Source: Endozoicomonas sp. OPT23
Lineage (GTDB): Bacteria; Pseudomonadota; Gammaproteobacteria; Pseudomonadales; Endozoicomonadaceae
Assembly: GCF_009653635.1 (NCBI RefSeq)
Contig: NZ_PPFD01000006.1
Location: 558,001-622,000 of the forward strand
Direction: 5' to 3'
Length of the DNA: 64,000 nt
Under the pieces are notes generated by a model. It ran no database searches and was not told the DNA's origin. It worked only from the letters and a program-made list of their open reading frames with translations. A program made the translations under genes and the position numbers. Position 1 is the stretch's first letter, and every line of letters starts with the position of its first letter. Below, in pieces: positions 60,212 through 64,000 of the stretch.

Positions 60212-62356
60212 ATGAAACTACGAATCTGTCCATTAGCGAGCAGTAGCAGCACGTTTGCCCTGGCATCACTGCTGTCGATCCTGCCTCTGCAAGACAGCAC
60301 GGCCGCCCCGGTAGCTATACCGTCAGTGGAACCCGCCTCTGCTCAGCAGGCTCAGCCCAAAGCAGCACCTGTCGCACAGAAAAAGCCTGACAGCAAAGCT
60401 CCAGGTGACAAGAAATGGACACTGAACCATCAGAATGCTGATATCCGAGAATTCATAGGTCAGATCGCCAAAATTACCGGCGAAACCTTTGTTATCGATC
60501 CACGCATTAAAGGCGGAAACACAGTCACCGTACTGTCATCCAAACCTTTAAGCAGCGATGAAGTCTACGACGTCTTTCTGGAAGTACTTTCTGCCAATGG
60601 TTACGCGGTTATTCCTAAAGGCAGTGTCATCAATATCACACCCAGCACTACTGCGAAGACCGCATCACCTCATGAAAAAGGCAAAAGGCCCAGAGACGCG
60701 ATCATGACCACCAAGGTCATTGAACTGCACAGCGTCTCTGCTATCGAACTGATTCCGATCATTCGACCCTTGATTGCCCAATATGGCCACGCCGCTGCTT
60801 CAGCCTCAAGTAACGCCGTCATTGTCAGTGACCTTGCTGACAACGTTGCACGTATTACCAAATTGGTACGAGAACTCGATGACACTGGTAACAATGATTA
60901 TGAAGTGCTTCAACTCAAGCACGCATGGGTAGGCGATGTTTCCAAGATCATTCAGGAAACACTGGTAACCGGTAAAGGACAGCTACCCAGTGGTTTGCAG
61001 GTGATCGCTGATGAGAGAAGCAATCGATTGGTGATTAAAGGCAATAGCAGCAAAAGAGTGAGAGTCAGAAAGCTGGTTGAAACACTGGATAAGGCAGGTA
61101 TTCGCAAATCCAATACCAAGGTTATTTTCCTGAGTTACGGTGACGCCAAAAACATTGCAGATATTCTGGCCGAAGCGTCATCAACGATTCAGGACAGCAA
61201 CAACAAAAAAAATAAGGGCAGCTCATCCGTCGCTACACCCGCACCAACTCCAGCATCACCCACGGCACCTAAAGTGGAAACCAAAGGACAAAGCAGCAGC
61301 AAGGGTAAGGCTAAATCTGCACCGAATGTCTTTGTAAAAGCGGATGAAACCCAGAACGCTCTTATTATGATCGCTGACCCGGATACTCTGGCCGAGATGG
61401 AGCACATAGTCCGTCAGTTAGATGTGCCCAGATCTCAAGTCCTACTTGAAGCAGTCATTGTTGAAGTTTCTGGTGGTATCGGCGACGCGCTCGGTGTGCA
61501 GTGGGGCATAGATGGCACTCAGACATCTGCCGGGCATGTCACTACAAAAACAGGTGATGCAACTTCAACAACTACCAGTGAAAAGAGAAGCATCACCGGT
61601 AACATTCTTGATAATGCAGCCATAACACTTGGCAGTGTTGCTTTTAGAGCGCCTAATTTCGGTGCTCTGGTCACAGCTCTCAGCTCCAAATCCAACAACG
61701 ATATTCTATCTACACCCAGTATGTTGACTCTGGACAATCAGGAAGCTGAATTCCTTGTCGGCCAGAATATTCCGATCAAAACCGGCTCTTATCAAACCAG
61801 TGCTGGTGGTGGCGGTAACTCACCGTTCACCACAACTGATCGTAAAGATGTGGGTATCAAGATGAAAATCACGCCTCACCTGAGTGAAGGCAACAGCATT
61901 CGTCTCGAAATGGAACAAGAAGTTTCATCCCTGGACTCAGCAGCGACCAAAGACCTGGGCGGCGGTGACCTCATCTTTAATAACAGAACCCTGAAGACAA
62001 CTGTTCTTGTCGATGATGGCCAGACTATTGTGATCGGTGGGCTGATTGAAGACAGAAAAATTCAGACTAAAAAGAAAGTCCCTCTGCTAGGAGATATTCC
62101 TCTGCTGGGACAGTTCTTCCGATTTGAAGAAGACAAAGTGGATAAGCGAAACCTGATGCTGTTTATCAGACCGACTATCATGAGAAATTCAGAAACATTA
62201 GCCAAGGCAACACGAGATCGCTTCAGCAAACTCAAGTACCTGAGAAGGAACAAACAGACTCCAGAGATGCTTCCAGACGACCCTGACACACTGTTTGAAC
62301 CGGAAGCCTTTGACCTGAGAAAGAAAGATAAGAAATTCTGGCAAACTGAAAATTAA
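60212..62356 (+). CDS. gspD: type II secretion outer-membrane secretin GspD
   Basis: The 714-aa product has a signal peptide (cleavage near STAAPVA) and a Pro/Ala/Gln-rich linker. The N0 domain follows (WTLNHQNADIREFIGQIAKITG), then N1, N2 and N3 with a Ser/Lys/Pro-rich insertion at about 330-370. The secretin barrel domain has SRSQVLLEAVIVEVSG-type sequence (PRSQVLLEAVIVEVSG) and ILSTPSMLTLDNQEAEFLVGQ, here cited as PSMLTLDNQEA. VPLLGDIPLLGQFFR and the C-terminal NLMLFIRPTIMR complete the domain. It forms the outer-membrane channel. No pilotin gene is adjacent. The ATG at 60212 is preferred to the GTG just before it. Confidence 0.96.
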   Translation: MKLRICPLASSSSTFALASLLSILPLQDSTAAPVAIPSVEPASAQQAQPKAAPVAQKKPDSKAPGDKKWTLNHQNADIREFIGQIAKITGETFVIDPRIKGGNTVTVLSSKPLSSDEVYDVFLEVLSANGYAVIPKGSVINITPSTTAKTASPHEKGKRPRDAIMTTKVIELHSVSAIELIPIIRPLIAQYGHAAASASSNAVIVSDLADNVARITKLVRELDDTGNNDYEVLQLKHAWVGDVSKIIQETLVTGKGQLPSGLQVIADERSNRLVIKGNSSKRVRVRKLVETLDKAGIRKSNTKVIFLSYGDAKNIADILAEASSTIQDSNNKKNKGSSSVATPAPTPASPTAPKVETKGQSSSKGKAKSAPNVFVKADETQNALIMIADPDTLAEMEHIVRQLDVPRSQVLLEAVIVEVSGGIGDALGVQWGIDGTQTSAGHVTTKTGDATSTTTSEKRSITGNILDNAAITLGSVAFRAPNFGALVTALSSKSNNDILSTPSMLTLDNQEAEFLVGQNIPIKTGSYQTSAGGGGNSPFTTTDRKDVGIKMKITPHLSEGNSIRLEMEQEVSSLDSAATKDLGGGDLIFNNRTLKTTVLVDDGQTIVIGGLIEDRKIQTKKKVPLLGDIPLLGQFFRFEEDKVDKRNLMLFIRPTIMRNSETLAKATRDRFSKLKYLRRNKQTPEMLPDDPDTLFEPEAFDLRKKDKKFWQTEN

Positions 62357-62373
62357 TTCGTAACCAGAGAAAC

Positions 62374-62404
62374 AAAAAAGCCAGCTATCTTCAGCTGGCT
62401 TTTT
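62374..62404. terminator. bidirectional terminator after gspD
   Basis: AAAAAAGCCAGCT and AGCTGGCTTTTT flank a six-base loop between gspD (+) and the prenyltransferase gene (-). Confidence 0.9.
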
Positions 62405-62423
62405 CATGCATCACCTTCAGCAA

Positions 62424-63299
62424 TTAAAACAGCACGGCAATAAAACAGACACCAAAAACCATAAAAAATCTTCCTGTCAGGGGCGGCAACTTCTTCAAAA
62501 CCTCACTACCCGGCTCTTCTTTTAACAACCTGATGGGCTGCCAAATTACCAGCAATGGCAACAGAAGAAACAACGGTTGCTGTAGAAAGTCGTACAAATA
62601 AAGATTCAAACTGACGGGATAAACCGCAAACAGTAAAATTACATAAAAGGCTCTGGACAGGTCAAAACCCATTCGAACGGTCAACGTCCCAATCCCATCA
62701 TTCTTATCATCAACGTAATCACGGAGCTCATTAGCCACCAGCAAAGCCGCTGTAATCAGGCTGACAGGAATAGAAATAATAGCTACCTGATTATCCCAGA
62801 CACCTGTCACACCATAATAAGATGCTGACACCATCAGCACACCGGTAAGGATAAACACCGCAGGCACACCAAAGCCCCTATGTTTATAAACGACAGGCTC
62901 TCCAGTATAGAAATAACCTGCAATAATCCCTGATATTCCCAGGGCAAAAAGCTCCCAGCCCACCAGATAAACCAGCCAGAGCCCCAAACCAATAGCGGTA
63001 AAGGTGAAAATACCTGCTAGTTTGAAATTGCTCTTTATCTGTTTTATCACGTGATCTTCGTCAGGATGACCACTGTCTTTCCAGAACTGGATATCCGCGT
63101 AGTCATTGGCAAGATTGGCAGCCGCCTGCAGTAATAGACCACACAAAATGATATCGATAGCACGTAGCCAGTCACCCTCACCTCGAGCAAAAGCAATGGC
63201 AATACCCAGACCGCAACAGATCAAGGCAACAGAAAAAGAGAAAGGTCGTAGCGCTGTGAAGAAGCGATACTTATCCGGATTCAGGTTCGGTGTTTCCAC
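62424..63299 (-). CDS. UbiA-superfamily prenyltransferase (MenA-like)
   Basis: The 291-aa inner-membrane protein has about eight to nine helices and the two Asp-rich motifs of UbiA enzymes: N-x-x-x-D in AANLANDYADIQ (about 61-72) and NELRDYVDDKNDGIGTL (about 190-206). The pattern and FFTALRPFSFSVAL start resemble 1,4-dihydroxy-2-naphthoate polyprenyltransferase (MenA) more than 4-hydroxybenzoate transferase (UbiA). No other menaquinone gene is in the window, so the acceptor is uncertain. It stands alone. Confidence 0.82.
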   Translation of the reverse strand: METPNLNPDKYRFFTALRPFSFSVALICCGLGIAIAFARGEGDWLRAIDIILCGLLLQAAANLANDYADIQFWKDSGHPDEDHVIKQIKSNFKLAGIFTFTAIGLGLWLVYLVGWELFALGISGIIAGYFYTGEPVVYKHRGFGVPAVFILTGVLMVSASYYGVTGVWDNQVAIISIPVSLITAALLVANELRDYVDDKNDGIGTLTVRMGFDLSRAFYVILLFAVYPVSLNLYLYDFLQQPLFLLLPLLVIWQPIRLLKEEPGSEVLKKLPPLTGRFFMVFGVCFIAVLF

Positions 63300-63462
63300 A
63301 AACAGTGTCTCAGCTACCGATTGAAAAACCAGCGACTATGCGCTTATCTAAGCTCCCAGCCTATAGCGACATACCGCAAGAATGATATGACCGGTTAGCA
63401 TAGCAGTTTGGCCATTATCTACAGTCCCTCTTAGGAGATAGATCACTCACTTATTCCAGCGC

Positions 63463-63496
63463 AAAAAAAACCCGCACTTCTCAGCACGGGTTTTTG
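63463..63496 (-). terminator. terminator of the suc operon
   Basis: On the minus strand CAAAAACCCGTGCTGAG forms a stem with the GCGGGTTTTTTTT side, ending in a long T run, 20 bp after the sucD stop. Confidence 0.88.
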
Positions 63497-63515
63497 AAGA
63501 ACTGACTACTGGTGC

Positions 63516-64000
63516 TTACCAGCCCGTCTTTTCCTTCAGAGCCTGACCGATTTCAGCCAGACTGCGAACGGTTTTCACACCAGCCGCTTCCAGAGCAGCA
63601 AACTTCTCGTCTGCAGTACCCTTACCACCGGAGATGATCGCACCAGCGTGACCCATACGCTTGCCTGGAGGTGCAGTTACACCGGCAATGTAGGAAACAA
63701 CCGGCTTGGTTACGTTTTCCTTAATGAAAGCAGCTGCTTCTTCTTCAGCAGTACCACCGATTTCACCGATCATTACGATCGCTTCAGTCTGTGGATCTTT
63801 TTCGAACAGCTTCAGGATGTCGATGAAGTTGGAACCCGGAATCGGGTCACCACCGATACCAACACAGGTAGACTGACCGTAACCGAAGTCTGTGGTCTGC
63901 TTAACGGCTTCATAAGTCAGGGTACCGGAACGGGACACGATACCGACCTTGCCTGGCTTGTGAATGTGACCTGGCATGATACCAATCTTGCACTCTCCAG
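63516..64000 (-). CDS. sucD: succinyl-CoA synthetase alpha subunit, C-terminal part (partial)
   Basis: The frame is open through the right edge. Reading in from the edge gives [19 protein letters not shown], then [36 protein letters not shown] and [20 protein letters not shown], where the His of GHAGAI is the phosphorylated active-site residue. It is the last 161 codons of SucD (about 290 aa in full). The internal ATG at 63977 is not the start. SucCD makes succinate, CoA and ATP in the TCA cycle; sucC should lie to the right of the window. Confidence 0.96.
   Translation of the reverse strand, partial: GECKIGIMPGHIHKPGKVGIVSRSGTLTYEAVKQTTDFGYGQSTCVGIGGDPIPGSNFIDILKLFEKDPQTEAIVMIGEIGGTAEEEAAAFIKENVTKPVVSYIAGVTAPPGKRMGHAGAIISGGKGTADEKFAALEAAGVKTVRSLAEIGQALKEKTGW

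Overview
The window looks like chromosomal DNA from a marine, possibly host-associated gammaproteobacterium. Protein similarity recognised by eye and the conserved gene orders (lptG-lptF divergent from pepA-holC-valS; rnm-yciO-trpS-scpA-scpB-rluB; minC-minD-minE; a complete type II secretion cluster) point to the Oceanospirillales. The mix of such housekeeping loci with large orphan proteins resembles Endozoicomonas, but that genus assignment is an inference. I see no rRNA, insertion sequence, prophage, integron or CRISPR array.

Layout. The first 4.7 kb is the least ordinary part. It holds the last 31 codons of gcvP, a divergent pair of orphan genes (251 aa and about 903 aa) around a 439-bp control region with six CTGTCA/TGACAG hexamers, and a small globin-like protein. 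From 4.8 to 8.1 kb lie a DcuA-type dicarboxylate/aspartate transporter and a PLP aspartate 4-decarboxylase. From 8.1 to 17.5 kb come an RDD membrane protein, a tiny ORF, lptF/lptG (lipopolysaccharide export) and pepA-holC-orphan-valS. From 17.5 to 26.5 kb lie class I fumarase, a degenerate ferredoxin-reductase-like protein, bolA with a compact SRAP-like protein, cysH, an alpha/beta hydrolase, an O-methyltransferase, a SelW-like protein, and an SH3-domain/YciI/YciB group.

From 26.7 to 37 kb is a rightward run: rnm, an RluF-like pseudouridine synthase, yciO, trpS, scpA, scpB, rluB, SOS-controlled yebG with a near-perfect LexA box, and rapA. From 37 to 50.7 kb come a MazG-like pyrophosphohydrolase, a late lipid A acyltransferase, minCDE, a tRNA-queuosine mannosyltransferase homologue, an M18 aminopeptidase, a quinone oxidoreductase, the tail-specific protease prc, a GST/ABM pair, an orphan betaine-type binding protein, a nitroreductase and a cold-shock protein. 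A two-gene tRNA operon (Val-TAC, Asp-GTC) with its own promoter follows. The last 12 kb is the type II secretion locus, split into gspC-gspD (+) and gspE-F-G-H-I-J-K-L-M (-). A UbiA/MenA-type prenyltransferase and the 3' part of sucD close the window.

How the genes work together: most modules serve the envelope (lptFG, lpxL, gsp), cell division and chromosome segregation (min, scpAB, yciB) and translation/RNA modification (valS, trpS, rlu genes, yciO, tRNAs, rnm, rapA). Central carbon, nitrogen and sulfur metabolism is represented by fumA, sucD, aspD/dcuA, cysH and gcvP. No clearly new multi-gene system is evident. The best leads are single genes and control regions: the orphan pair at 0.2-4.1 kb, the compact SRAP-like protein, the bacterial QTMAN homologue with a triplicated start-codon repeat, the aspD-dcuA pairing, and the repeat-rich leader before pepA. 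Calls were made by reading the sequence without database searches.
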